A stretch of DNA of 55,063 nucleotides from Chlorobiaceae bacterium (GCA_013334925.1 JAAXWP010000009.1:1-55063); one strand, 5' to 3'. Counted from the stretch's first letter, positions 8,861-17,968 are shown. Made by a program: numbers and translations. The notes: generated by a model from the sequence alone, not told the origin.

Positions 8861-10087
8861 ATGCATTTCCCTAGCGAGCGCGTCTACAAAGAAATGCGAT
8901 CTGAAAACGCTTCACTGTGGATCGTTCCGGCCAATGGGGGTAGTGAACTCGCATTGTTAATTAAGGCTCCTAGTTCTGCAATCAAAGCTCTTATCACTGG
9001 CTGTTCACTAGATATACTATTTGGCAAGAAAGGTCCCTATTTAAGCACCGGAGTGCGGATTTTAGATATGCCTGATGCTCCTATGCTGATCGCAGGTATT
9101 CAACGAGAACGAGAAGAACATGAAGCTCTAGCACGACTTCTTGTCGAAAAACAGATACCAGTATTTCTTTTTAATGAAATGGACGTATGTCTTGCATGGA
9201 CCAACCTCGCAATTACTGAGACTGACGCGTCACAAGTAGCTTTTTTAATTGAACAAAAGCCAGATCTCTATGTCGGCGAGTTTTCTGCCGAATGCTCTCA
9301 TGTTCTCGACTGCTTCTGTTACTCGAGCGATTTGTCGCATACATATGCTAATGCGGTTCAGATTCCACTTGTCATTATAAATGCATCGCTGGAACCATGG
9401 CGAACCAATAAAGTTAATTTTATTGGTAACCGCGGGTATCAAACGATCATTATTGACGACCAAAACGAAGGCGAAATATTTGAACGTGCAATTTGGGCGT
9501 CGCTCGAATCTGTTTTTCCCCTGACTCTTCACAAAGGACCGCAAGTCAAGATTGCCGAAAAACTTCGTGAATTCACTGACGTTCTTGCTTTCCACGAGTA
9601 CGGTAGCTTTTTAATTGAAGCAAAGGATCTTTCCGTAATACAGGCGGGATATAAAAGAGATCAAGAGCGACGAACCAAAGGTGTTCAGAAGCAGATAATG
9701 AAGGCAATCGGCCAACTCAGAGGGGCTTGTAAGGCCCTCGCTAATGGTAATCGAATATTTGCAACGACGGGAGAAGAATTGGACGTCGTTCGAGACAAAC
9801 CTCCTCATTGTATTGTCCTCATAACCGAACTTATGCACTGGGGCGATTGGCATGATATTGAGAAACAATTCATGGAAGCCATGCAATCAACGGGCGCTTT
9901 CTTTCATTTGCTTGATCTTCGCGAATTCATCGAGCTTCTAAAAGGAAGTCGTGGAAACGCCCTACTTTTTGATTACAACCTGATGGAGCGCTGTAAGTTA
10001 TTTCTCAAGAATGGCAGTGTTCATATTCGTAGCCAAATGCCTTCTAATCCTTCGGTTCAGGGAACGTCGCCCGATAAAGCCTCTTAG
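8861..10087 (+). CDS. Orphan protein with PD-(D/E)XK nuclease-like core, probably acquired
   Basis: A 408-residue product I do not recognise by name. Residues 230-290 look like a PD-(D/E)XK fold: E233, then D240 in FTDVLAFHEYGSFLIEAKD with E253-A-K255, followed by a helix with KQIMKAIGQLRGACKAL. These residues are the metal-binding acidic pair plus lysine of restriction-like nucleases. The first 220 residues have no motif I recognise. The end, PSVQGTSPDKAS, looks like run-on into a repeat. No membrane segment is obvious. It is AT-richer than its neighbours, has no clear ribosome site, and sits between inverted copies of a short repeat. No methylase or helicase partner is adjacent. A solitary defence or mobile-element nuclease is an inference only. 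Confidence 0.65.
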   Translation: MHFPSERVYKEMRSENASLWIVPANGGSELALLIKAPSSAIKALITGCSLDILFGKKGPYLSTGVRILDMPDAPMLIAGIQREREEHEALARLLVEKQIPVFLFNEMDVCLAWTNLAITETDASQVAFLIEQKPDLYVGEFSAECSHVLDCFCYSSDLSHTYANAVQIPLVIINASLEPWRTNKVNFIGNRGYQTIIIDDQNEGEIFERAIWASLESVFPLTLHKGPQVKIAEKLREFTDVLAFHEYGSFLIEAKDLSVIQAGYKRDQERRTKGVQKQIMKAIGQLRGACKALANGNRIFATTGEELDVVRDKPPHCIVLITELMHWGDWHDIEKQFMEAMQSTGAFFHLLDLREFIELLKGSRGNALLFDYNLMERCKLFLKNGSVHIRSQMPSNPSVQGTSPDKAS

Positions 10088-10515
10088 CACCTTGACCTTA
10101 ATAGTTTGATTTCACAATCTGATGTTCCGACACTACAGTGGGGTATCCAAAACGTGAGTTGTAGGAAAGGAGAAGAAGCTTAGGGACGTTGTTGAATAAC
10201 GAGAATAATGAACGTTGATCGACAACTCAACCAAAGAGATGGAAAGGCATTTGCGTTTATTATTTCCTGACCACTGCAAGCGGTGTCGACATCGAAATCT
10301 TCTTCCAGCCAAAATCCAGCTGCCTGAACGATACAACTGCGATACCGATTGTGAATGGGGACAGTAGGGGGGGGAGTTGGGGACGTAGTTGAATATCAAG
10401 AATTACGTATTGGTGAGCTAGGAGAGCTCGGTGATGTTGTACAGTAAGCATAAAAGATCTTACTGAATCTATCAGGAGGCAAAAGAGACATTTGAATCGG
10501 AATGGGCTGAAAACT
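10088..10515. repeat. Gene-poor stretch with two inverted copies of the CAACAACGTCCC motif
   Basis: No credible gene is seen. GGGACGTTGTTGAAT starts at 10183 and GGGGACGTAGTTGAAT at 10379; both are reverse complements of the motif upstream of the nuclease-like gene, with matching A/T flanks. A G8 run lies at 10367-10374. The remainder may hold decayed sequence. Confidence 0.6.
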
Positions 10516-10564
10516 CATAAGACCCATGGGACCTATATGACCTATAGGACTCATGGGTCTTATG
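10516..10564 (-). terminator. 49-base near-perfect hairpin, terminator of the bchR transcript
   Basis: CATAAGACCCATG (10516-10528) pairs exactly with CATGGGTCTTATG (10552-10564). Inside, after a 3-base mismatch, CCTATA pairs with TATAGG around the loop TGACC. Read on the minus strand it follows the bchR stop and is followed by AGTTTTC. It is longer than a terminator needs to be and shares its core with 7482-7512. Confidence 0.75.
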
Positions 10565-10585
10565 CTTTAAGTCTAGCGCTACCCC

Positions 10586-11992
10586 TTAAAGGTAGATCTC
10601 CGGGGTGAGCTTGCGGGTGAAGCGGTTCATCAGGAAGTTGACGAACCAGACCCAGTTCAGCGGCTTGCCCTGCATACGCTTCATGATCGCGCTGCCTTTG
10701 TAGACTTCGCGCTGGAGCTTGATGAAGTTCTCGAGCAGTTTCTCGCCGGAGATCTTCTTCGGCTCGTACATGTAGTGGTAGGTGTCGTACTTGTCCCAGT
10801 CGAAGTGGCGGACGCGCGGTTTCATCTCCTCGAAGAATGGCGTGCCGGGGAAGGGGGTGACCAGCGAGAATACCGGGAACTCGATGCGATTCTGCATGAT
10901 GAAGTCGTACGTGGCCTGGAAGCTCTTTTCGTCGTCGTCATCGAAGCCAAACATGAAGTAACCCTGAATGGCGATGCCGTTCTTGTGCAGGTTTCCGACG
11001 GCTGTCTCGTAGTTGTGCAGGCGATTGGAGCCCTTGTTCATGCTCTTGAGCACATCAGGGTTGAGCGACTCGAATCCGATGCTCATCAGGTCGCATCCTG
11101 AACGTCCGGCGATCTCGGCCACTTCCGGCTTGTGCAGGAAGTTCATCGAGATGTTTGCATTCCAGCGGACGCCGAGTTTCGACATGCCTTCCAGCAGATC
11201 GGTGAAATACTGCGGCCGGAAACTGATGTTGTCATCCATGAAGGAGAACCGTACCGTTTTTTTACCGAGCCGCTCCTGGTGGGCGCGCATTTCGTCGAGC
11301 ACGAGATCCATCTCCCTGAAACGGAAACTCTTGCCGTAGATGGTCGGTGTGGTGCAGAAACTGCAGCCCACAGGGCAGCCTTTTGTGGCCAGAATCGGAA
11401 TCAGGGCGCTGTATTTCTTTGCGTGCGGCGAGTTCAGGGCGTAGCTGAAGTCTGGTCGATGCATCGTGGTCATCTGGCGCAGTTCGCTGGCCTTGTAGAA
11501 GCTTTTCATCGTGCCGCGGATGATGTCGGTGGCAAGCTCTTCCCAGACCGATTCCACTTCGCCATAGATGACGCTGGTGCAATGGCTGCGTGCTTCGTCG
11601 TTCAGCATGGTGGGATGGACACCGCCGAGCAGCACGATCTTTCCCTGTGCTTTGGCACGGTCACCGATGCTATAGGCGTTTTTCGCGTTGAGCGTCCGCG
11701 ATGTGATGGCCACGACATCGTAACCCGAGAAGTCCTGAGGAACGGGGTCGCCAGTGCGTTCGTCGATGAGCGTGACGTCGAACAGCTTGCCGGCCAGCGT
11801 GGCTACCATGATAAGATTGAGCGGCATGCTGACGGTCCCTGAATCGACCATCATGCTGGTTGAGCTCTTTGGCTGGACCAGCAGCCATTTCTTTCGTGAT
11901 TTCTGTTCTCTGGCGAGGCGTTCGAGGGTCTCGGCGGTGCCGTTTGTGGTCGGAGAAGCGGTCTCGGGGGTATGAAGATCGTCAGCCAGCAT
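10586..11992 (-). CDS. bchR: B12-binding radical-SAM bacteriochlorophyllide methyltransferase, BchR (or BchQ)
   Basis: A 468-residue protein with an N-terminal cobalamin-binding domain (about 35-180: LLVQPKSS, PLNLIMVATLAG, GGVHPTMLNDEA) and a radical-SAM domain with the [4Fe-4S] motif CPVGCSFC (about 218-225). In green sulfur bacteria this architecture includes BchE and the peripheral methyltransferases BchQ (C-8 side chain) and BchR (C-12 side chain), which tune BChl c aggregation. Placement beside a thioesterase, ispD and queA resembles my recollection of the bchR neighbourhood in Chlorobaculum tepidum, so I lean to BchR; a BchQ role is not excluded. Start is ATG 11992. A strong terminator follows. 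Confidence 0.72.
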   Translation of the reverse strand: MLADDLHTPETASPTTNGTAETLERLAREQKSRKKWLLVQPKSSTSMMVDSGTVSMPLNLIMVATLAGKLFDVTLIDERTGDPVPQDFSGYDVVAITSRTLNAKNAYSIGDRAKAQGKIVLLGGVHPTMLNDEARSHCTSVIYGEVESVWEELATDIIRGTMKSFYKASELRQMTTMHRPDFSYALNSPHAKKYSALIPILATKGCPVGCSFCTTPTIYGKSFRFREMDLVLDEMRAHQERLGKKTVRFSFMDDNISFRPQYFTDLLEGMSKLGVRWNANISMNFLHKPEVAEIAGRSGCDLMSIGFESLNPDVLKSMNKGSNRLHNYETAVGNLHKNGIAIQGYFMFGFDDDDEKSFQATYDFIMQNRIEFPVFSLVTPFPGTPFFEEMKPRVRHFDWDKYDTYHYMYEPKKISGEKLLENFIKLQREVYKGSAIMKRMQGKPLNWVWFVNFLMNRFTRKLTPEIYL

Positions 11993-12085
11993 GCCTGTTA
12001 ACTCTAAATGGTAATTACGACTGAATGAAAACGAAAGGTATGAAAAGTTTCCCGAAAAACGTCCGGAGACTCCCGAAAAACAGCT

Positions 12086-12541
12086 TCAGACGTCGGGTTT
12101 CCTCAGGACGGCAACCGTAAAGCGGCTGATGCAGACCATCTTGCCCTCTTCATTTCTTATGCGGATATCCCAGACCTGAGAGCTGCGGCCGAGATGAATC
12201 GGATGTGCTGTCGCGTAGACATATCCTTCGCCGTCCCTGACCGGTCTGAGGTGGTTTGCGTTGATCTCCTGACCGACGATGAAGAAGCGCTCTCGGTCCA
12301 CGCAATAGGATGCCGCTATGCTGCCGACCGTTTCAGCCAGGGCGAGCGAAGCGCCTCCATGCAGGATGCCGATGCGCTGGATGGTTCGATAGTCCACGGG
12401 CATTTTCGCCACCATGAAATCAGGACCGATTTCGGTGATCTCGATGCCGAGATGACGCGCCATCTGGCCTTCGACAATCTGTGAGGTGTTGACCTCTTCG
12501 GGAGTGATCGGTTCGGTGAAGATCGATTTTGGCTGGGTCAT
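12086..12541 (-). CDS. Hotdog-fold thioesterase, MenI/PaaI type
   Basis: 151 residues with the hotdog thioesterase core GILHGGASLALAETVGSIAA (about 60-80); the Glu of LAETVGS is the usual catalytic acid. Spacing and motif resemble E. coli YdiI/MenI, which hydrolyses 1,4-dihydroxy-2-naphthoyl-CoA in menaquinone synthesis. Green sulfur bacteria make menaquinone and chlorobiumquinone, so that role is plausible, but substrate cannot be read from sequence. I chose ATG 12541 (MTQPKSIF); a longer frame would run into the tRNA-Gly gene. It lies 93 bases upstream of bchR on the same strand. Confidence 0.75.
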   Translation of the reverse strand: MTQPKSIFTEPITPEEVNTSQIVEGQMARHLGIEITEIGPDFMVAKMPVDYRTIQRIGILHGGASLALAETVGSIAASYCVDRERFFIVGQEINANHLRPVRDGEGYVYATAHPIHLGRSSQVWDIRIRNEEGKMVCISRFTVAVLRKPDV

Positions 12542-12594
12542 GACGGGACGGTTTGCCTTGAAGAGGGGGGCGACAGCTGCGGGCTGCCGGAGAG

Positions 12595-12667
12595 AGCGGG
12601 TGACGAGATTCGAACTCGCGACATTTTGCTTGGGAAGCAAACACTCTACCAACTGAGTTACACCCGC
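12595..12667 (-). tRNA. tRNA-Gly (CCC)
   Basis: The minus strand folds as a cloverleaf: acceptor GCGGGTG/CACCCGC, D arm with ACTC...GAGT, anticodon stem TTTGC/GCAAA around loop TTCCCAA (anticodon CCC), and T arm GCGAG-TTCGAAT-CTCGT with one G-T wobble. CCA is not encoded. Confidence 0.9.
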
Positions 12668-12758
12668 TTGGGGTTACCTTGACATGCGATTGACATGCTC
12701 AAGATAACAGTTGACATGGACTCGGCCCGAATGAATGCCGGGCCGTTGTCCTGAAGAG

Positions 12759-12832
12759 TGGTGAGGGAGGGAGTTGAACCCTCGACCTCAGGGTTATGAA
12801 TCCTGTGCTCTAACCAACTGAGCTACCTCACC
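12759..12832 (-). tRNA. tRNA with CAT anticodon (elongator Met; Ile2 possible)
   Basis: The minus strand gives acceptor GGTGAGG/CCTCACC, D arm GCTC...GAGC, anticodon loop TTCATAA (CAT) and T arm GAGGG-TTCAACT-CCCTC. The anticodon stem has one A-C mismatch next to the loop. It lacks the C1-A72 mismatch of initiator tRNA, so it is elongator Met or the lysidine-modified Ile2; I favour Met. Confidence 0.85.
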
Positions 12833-12887
12833 GTAAGGCCCCTAATATATCATGCTGCAGGTAAATAAGCAACATTGCGGGGCGATT

Positions 12888-13631
12888 TTAATTACTTTTC
12901 TGGCGTTTCCTTTTCAGACCGGCCAGGATGGCTTCGGCAAGGAACACGTCCTCCGGTGTGGTGATCTTGATGTTATGGTAATCCGTTTCGTAAATGCGGA
13001 TACCCTGTTCAGGGAAGAATCGTTCGACCAGAGCGGCATCGTCGGTGGCATACCACTGCTCGTCTCGGGCCATGCGGTGTGCTTCGATCAGCTTTTCGGG
13101 AGCGAATCCCTGCGGTGTCTGCACCTGCAGCAGGCGGCTGCGGTCAAGGGTTTCGCCAAACACTTCCGGTGTGCTGCCGATGTATTTGATGGTGTCCTTC
13201 GGCCGGGTTGCCGGCACACAGGCGCCATACTGTGCCGAAAGCCTCGTGATGTCGTCGATCTCTTCCGGCTGGATGAAGGGACGGGCGCCGTCATGCACGA
13301 GGATGGCGTCCGGCATCTTTCCGGAGTCCGATATGTCAGCCTCGATCAGGGCAATGCAGTTGCCAATCGAGTCCTGTCGCTCCTTGCCGCCCTCGATGAC
13401 GGCACGAACCTTGCGGAATCCGTGCCGTTCGATCAGCTCTTCGAGCTGGGCAATGCTGTCCGCCTTGGTGGCGATATAGATACCCTCGACCGTTGATGCA
13501 TCTTCGAAGGCCTTGATGGTATGGGCGATGACCGGCATGCCGCCGATTTCGAGCATCTGCTTGCTCATACCGCCCTCGAGCTTCATTCGCTTACCGACGC
13601 CGCTTGCGGCAATGATGACCAGTGACTTCAT
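12888..13631 (-). CDS. ispD: 2-C-methyl-D-erythritol 4-phosphate cytidylyltransferase
   Basis: A 247-residue enzyme of the MEP isoprenoid pathway that forms CDP-methylerythritol from MEP and CTP. It supplies isoprenoid for carotenoids, quinones and the BChl farnesyl tail. The CTP-binding glycine-rich start IIAASGVGKRM with a downstream SKQM lysine, the VHDGARPF motif, and QTPQGFAPEKLIEAH are all present. It lies 7 bases downstream of queA, so the two are co-transcribed. The two tRNAs follow on the same strand. Length and motifs are complete. Confidence 0.95.
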   Translation of the reverse strand: MKSLVIIAASGVGKRMKLEGGMSKQMLEIGGMPVIAHTIKAFEDASTVEGIYIATKADSIAQLEELIERHGFRKVRAVIEGGKERQDSIGNCIALIEADISDSGKMPDAILVHDGARPFIQPEEIDDITRLSAQYGACVPATRPKDTIKYIGSTPEVFGETLDRSRLLQVQTPQGFAPEKLIEAHRMARDEQWYATDDAALVERFFPEQGIRIYETDYHNIKITTPEDVFLAEAILAGLKRKRQKSN

Positions 13632-13638
13632 ATGGTGA

Positions 13639-14679
13639 TCAGACGATAAGCATTGCGTCGCCGTAGGCGAGGAAGCGATAGTTGTTCTTCAGTGCCGTCT
13701 TGTAGGCTTCCATGAGCAGGCGGTGTTCGGCGAATGCGCTGACCACCATCATGAGCGTCGTCTCCGGCTGCTGGAAGTTGGTGATGAGTGCATCGGTGAC
13801 CTTGAAGTGGTAAGGCGGATAGATGAACTTGTCCGTCCATCCCTGACCGAACTTGATCTTTCCCTCTACGGTTGCGTTGGCCTCGAGCGCACGGCAGGTG
13901 GTGGTGCCCACAACGAAGACCCGGCCACTCTTGTTGACCTTGGTTTCGTTGATCTCCATGGCCGTCTGGTAGGGAATGTTGAAGTACTCGGAGTCCATCT
14001 TGTGCTTCGACACATCCTCGACCTCGATGGCGTTGAAGGTGCTCAGGCTTGGATGGAGCGTGATCGGAAGGATCTTGACTCCGATCTTCTGGATCTGCTG
14101 CAGGAGCGGCATGGTGAAGTGCAGGCCGGCCATGGGTGCAACCACGGCACCGATCTGGTTGGCGTAAACGGTCTGGTAGTCGCCACGGTCGCACTCTTTC
14201 GGCTTTCTGGTGAAGTAGGGCGGCAGCGGAACATGGCCGATCTTGTTGACCATTTCGAAAACGTCGATCTCCGGGTTCAGGAACCGGATCGTACGGCCTC
14301 TGGAGGTGGTGTTGTCCACCACTTCGGCCACCACGTCGTCCTCGAAGTAGATCTTGTTGCCGACACGGACTTTTCTTGCAGGATCGACGAGCACATCCCA
14401 GAGGCCAGCCTCCTTGTTCAGCTCCCTGAGGAGAAATACCTCGATTTTGGCATCGGTCTTCTCTTTCTGCCCGTAGATCTTCGCCGGGAACACCTTGCTG
14501 TTGTTGACGACCAGAAGATCGCCTTTCTTGAAATAGGAGGTGATGTCGGTGAACGCCTTGTGCTCGATCTCCTTCTTGCGACGGTTCAGCACCATGAGCT
14601 TGCATGCATCGCGAGGGGATTCCGGATGATCGGCGATTCTTGTTTTGGGAAGGGTGTAACGAAAGTTCGAGAGCCGCAT
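13639..14679 (-). CDS. queA: S-adenosylmethionine:tRNA ribosyltransferase-isomerase
   Basis: 346 residues. It transfers and isomerises the ribosyl moiety of SAM onto preQ1-modified tRNA, making epoxyqueuosine at the wobble position of GUN anticodons. Family signatures include LLVVNNSKVFPAKIYGQ, GHVPLPPYFTR near the middle, RGDYQTVYA, and the C-terminal ITNFQQPETTLMMVVSAF and YRFLAYGDAMLI. Start ATG 14679 gives MRLSNFRYTLPK, the standard N-terminus (dYxLPxxxIA). It is first in a queA-ispD pair. Confidence 0.96.
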   Translation of the reverse strand: MRLSNFRYTLPKTRIADHPESPRDACKLMVLNRRKKEIEHKAFTDITSYFKKGDLLVVNNSKVFPAKIYGQKEKTDAKIEVFLLRELNKEAGLWDVLVDPARKVRVGNKIYFEDDVVAEVVDNTTSRGRTIRFLNPEIDVFEMVNKIGHVPLPPYFTRKPKECDRGDYQTVYANQIGAVVAPMAGLHFTMPLLQQIQKIGVKILPITLHPSLSTFNAIEVEDVSKHKMDSEYFNIPYQTAMEINETKVNKSGRVFVVGTTTCRALEANATVEGKIKFGQGWTDKFIYPPYHFKVTDALITNFQQPETTLMMVVSAFAEHRLLMEAYKTALKNNYRFLAYGDAMLIV

Positions 14680-14756
14680 ATGCTGTTGTGGGTCAATGGG
14701 TGATGGTCCCTGTAAACCGGGTGAACTTCAATATATAGACTTTCAGTTCAAAATAA

Positions 14757-14790
14757 CAAAACAGGGAGGGCGATCACCCTCCCTGTTTTT
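14757..14790 (-). terminator. Terminator after the GH65 fusion gene
   Basis: ACAGGGAGGG (14761-14770) and CCCTCCCTGT (14777-14786) form a 10-bp perfect stem with A and T tracts on both sides, so it can end minus-strand transcription of the gene ending at 14798. Confidence 0.88.
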
Positions 14791-14797
14791 GTCGTTT

Positions 14798-17700
14798 TCA
14801 GCCGATCTGTGTCGCCGTTTCACTTCCCTTGACGAGTGTCACCTCCCGTCCGCAGATGCGCGCCGGAAGGGTGTCTGCATCTGATTCGAGCAGCGTGACC
14901 GAGACGGCCTCCGGAGTGAGATCGAGCTGGTACCAGCTGTTTCTGAAACAGAGTTTCGTTTCGAACTTCTGCCAGTGCGCCGGAAGATTCGGGTTGACGT
15001 TCAAAATGCCTCCGTCGAAGGAGATTCCGGCAAAGTAACGGGTGACGGTATCGATGGTACCCGCCATGACACCACAGTGAATGCCCTCCTGGGTGGTTCC
15101 TCCCTGGGTGTCGCTGATATCGCTTTTCAGCGCCTCGGCAAACCAGTTCCAGGCGGTCTCGTGTCCGTCATGCAGGTAGCTCGATATGATCGAGTGCACC
15201 ACCTTGCTGAGGGTGGAGCCATGGCTGGTCCGTGGTTCGTAGTAGGCATAGTTCTGCCGGACGAACCTGGCCGGATCGGCGATGTGGTAACCGAGGTCGT
15301 CGAGAATGCTGCATACTTCTGCCGGTGTCAGGGTGTAGAAGGTCATCAGCACGTCGGCCTGTTTTGCCACTTTGTAATGGTCAGGCGAATCATTTTCGGC
15401 CTTCAGGATCCTGTCCATGCGGTGGATGTTGCCGTATTTGTGTCGGAAGTGCTCCCAGTCGAGCTCCTTCAGGCCCATGTAGCCGTCGAACTGCTCGAGA
15501 ATACCGTCCGGGTCGACCAGCACGTTCATCTTGCTGCCGATCTCCCTCCACTTTTCCATCTCGTCGAGTCCGATATGAATGCTTTCCATCAGACGGTCCA
15601 TTACCTCTGGATCCAGCTTTTCACCGATCTCGAGCGCCTTGTCGAGCAGCCAGACCGTCATGATGTTCGTATAGGTATTGTCCTTTATGCCATGCTTGCC
15701 GGAACCGGGCAGCTCCTCATGGAACTCGTCGGGTCCCATGACTCCTTCGATATGGTAGCGGCCGGTATCGGGGGAGTACGTGGCGATGCTCGCCCAGAAC
15801 CGGGCGATTTCGAACATCATCTCTGCGCCGTAACGGTTGAGGAACTCGGTGTCGCCGGTGTCGTTCACATACCTCCAGGTATTGTAGAAAACGGCGATCG
15901 AAACATGGCGCTGGCGGCAGCTCAGATCTGGATCCCAGGCCCCGCTCTTCGGATTGTAGTGAATGGTTGGCGTCTCTTCACGGCCGTCATCGGCGGTCTG
16001 CCAGGGGAACATGGCTCCCTTGTAACCGTTGTCGCGGGCATACTCCCTGGCGGCATCGAGCCTGCGGTAGCGGTACATGAGCAGGGCTCTGGTGATCTCC
16101 GGGGCATGCTGGTTGAAGAACGGGAAGATATAGATCTCGTCCCAGAAGATGTGGCCGCGGTAGGCTTCGCCGTTCAGACCACGGGCAGGCATACCGGCAT
16201 CGATCGTCCTGTTGTGTGGTGAGGCCGTGGACATCAGGTGGTAGATGTGCAGGCGGATCACCTTCTGGGTGAAGCGGTCACCACTGATCATCATGTCGGC
16301 CTTGTCCCAGATGCCTTCCCAGGCAGCTGCGTGTGCGGCGAGGAGTTCATCGAAACTGCCGGCTTTGGCGATATGTTCACGGCCGGCGGAGACCGGGTCA
16401 GTATGACCGTGGTCAAGTGAGGTGTTGATCGCAACCACTTTTTCGATCGAACAGCCGCGTTCGGAAGAGAGGGTCATCCTGAACCGTTCCGCAATGGTGC
16501 GTGGCGAACTCACGATTTCGCGCTCGGGAGTCATGACGTTACCGCCGCTGCAGGCGATCCTGGTGCGGGCATGCGTGACGATGTCGTACTTCGAGTGATT
16601 GGTCCGGACGTGAAGAAACAGCGAGTCTTCCGCCTGGCCATGGTCGACGTGCTCGAGATGGTCTGAAGCAAGGCTGCTGTAACGGGCCACCCCCTTGTTC
16701 TGAACTCGCCCGTCGATGGCTGAACGTACTTCGATTTCAGCTTCGTAGTTCACCGGGAAGATCGTGAATCTGATCGCTGCCAGGTGCGGATTGTCCATGC
16801 TGCAGAACCGCTCGCTTCTGATCCTGGTGATCCAGCCGAGCGTGTCCTGGAAGACGATCTCGCGTTCCATGACGGCCCTGCGCATGTCGAGGTTCTGCGA
16901 GTAGCTCAGGATTTTCTGTTCGAGCGGATTGATGAACTCGCCATTGCCGATGCGGAACTCGATCGAAAGCCAGTTCGGGCAGTTGACCATATCGTTGTTC
17001 CAGACCGTCTGGCCGTGAACTTCGGATGGCAGCTTGTTGAAGATGCCCGCGATGTAGGTGCCAGGGTAGTGGTACGGGGAGTTCGCACCATTTTCGAAGG
17101 CGCCACGGACGCCCATAAAACCATTGCCCGTTGACATGAGTGCTTCCCGGAGTTTCTCCTCGCGGGCAGACCATGATGCGTAACTGACGTTCCAGCCTTC
17201 CTTTTCGAGATCGGTGGCGAACCAGCGATCGATCTCTTCGATGGTGATTTCACCGAGATCTCTGACCACGATGTCCGCACCCTGCTCTTTCAGCTTGATG
17301 CCTTCGATTTCACGGGCGATGCCGAGCACGAGGCCGAAATTGCCTCTCGCTCCAGCCTGTACGCCGGAAATTGCGTCCTCGACCACCACGCATTCATGTG
17401 GTTTGAGTCCCAGATTTGCCGCGGCCGTGATGAAGATGTCGGGATTCGGTTTGCCTTTGAGCTTCAGCTCGATCGATACCTCGCCATCGACCCTGGTCTC
17501 AAACAGCTCTTCAAGGTCGGCAAGCTCAAGGATGAGTTTGCAGTTGCGGCTCGACGAGGCGATGCCGATGCGGACACCGCGGGCTTTGAGTGCCTTGATG
17601 AACTCGACCGAAGTCTGGAACACTTCAGGCCCCTCTTTGATGAGGATTTCAGTGAACAGGCTGTTTTTCCGGTTTCCGAGGCCGCAGACCGTCTCCTGTT

Positions 17701-17968
17701 CCGGGATGTCGTCGAGCTCGCCGTACGGAATTTCAATGTCCCTGGATGCCAGGAAACTTTTAACGCCCTCCATGCGGGGTTTCCCGTCGACATACTTCAG
17801 GTAGTCGTGTGCCGGATCGAACGGAACGTAAGGCTCGTTGTTGACCTCCGCGAAATTTTTCAGAAAGGAGTTGAACATGGCCTCCCAGGCAAGGCTGTGG
17901 ATTTTGGCCGTGCCAGTGATGACTCCGTCCAGATCGAATATGACGCCTTTGAAGTTGGTACTCATCAA
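14798..17968 (-). CDS. Fused beta-phosphoglucomutase (HAD) / GH65 glycoside phosphorylase
   Basis: A 1056-residue two-domain enzyme. Residues 1-245 are a HAD phosphomutase-like domain: nucleophile motif [10 protein letters not shown] (D12, D14), [16 protein letters not shown] and [12 protein letters not shown]. Residues 256-1056 are GH65: N-terminal beta-sandwich, then an (alpha/alpha)6 barrel with GHIFWDEIY, the catalytic acid in [10 protein letters not shown] (E748), and the phosphate-binding HGSTLS loop. GH65 phosphorylases split maltose, trehalose or kojibiose with phosphate to beta-glucose 1-phosphate, which beta-PGM converts to glucose 6-phosphate. One chain thus carries two consecutive steps. 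Substrate is unknown; the HAD gene upstream favours trehalose-type chemistry. Confidence 0.9.
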   Translation of the reverse strand: MMSTNFKGVIFDLDGVITGTAKIHSLAWEAMFNSFLKNFAEVNNEPYVPFDPAHDYLKYVDGKPRMEGVKSFLASRDIEIPYGELDDIPEQETVCGLGNRKNSLFTEILIKEGPEVFQTSVEFIKALKARGVRIGIASSSRNCKLILELADLEELFETRVDGEVSIELKLKGKPNPDIFITAAANLGLKPHECVVVEDAISGVQAGARGNFGLVLGIAREIEGIKLKEQGADIVVRDLGEITIEEIDRWFATDLEKEGWNVSYASWSAREEKLREALMSTGNGFMGVRGAFENGANSPYHYPGTYIAGIFNKLPSEVHGQTVWNNDMVNCPNWLSIEFRIGNGEFINPLEQKILSYSQNLDMRRAVMEREIVFQDTLGWITRIRSERFCSMDNPHLAAIRFTIFPVNYEAEIEVRSAIDGRVQNKGVARYSSLASDHLEHVDHGQAEDSLFLHVRTNHSKYDIVTHARTRIACSGGNVMTPEREIVSSPRTIAERFRMTLSSERGCSIEKVVAINTSLDHGHTDPVSAGREHIAKAGSFDELLAAHAAAWEGIWDKADMMISGDRFTQKVIRLHIYHLMSTASPHNRTIDAGMPARGLNGEAYRGHIFWDEIYIFPFFNQHAPEITRALLMYRYRRLDAAREYARDNGYKGAMFPWQTADDGREETPTIHYNPKSGAWDPDLSCRQRHVSIAVFYNTWRYVNDTGDTEFLNRYGAEMMFEIARFWASIATYSPDTGRYHIEGVMGPDEFHEELPGSGKHGIKDNTYTNIMTVWLLDKALEIGEKLDPEVMDRLMESIHIGLDEMEKWREIGSKMNVLVDPDGILEQFDGYMGLKELDWEHFRHKYGNIHRMDRILKAENDSPDHYKVAKQADVLMTFYTLTPAEVCSILDDLGYHIADPARFVRQNYAYYEPRTSHGSTLSKVVHSIISSYLHDGHETAWNWFAEALKSDISDTQGGTTQEGIHCGVMAGTIDTVTRYFAGISFDGGILNVNPNLPAHWQKFETKLCFRNSWYQLDLTPEAVSVTLLESDADTLPARICGREVTLVKGSETATQIG

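Noticed and set aside
10260-10451. Minus-strand 63-residue frame in the island
   Set aside because: No ribosome site, crosses a repeat motif, no recognisable family.
14829-16222. Long plus-strand frames opposite the HAD-GH65 gene
   Set aside because: They are antisense shadows of a well-supported gene; GC-rich codon bias produces them throughout this region.
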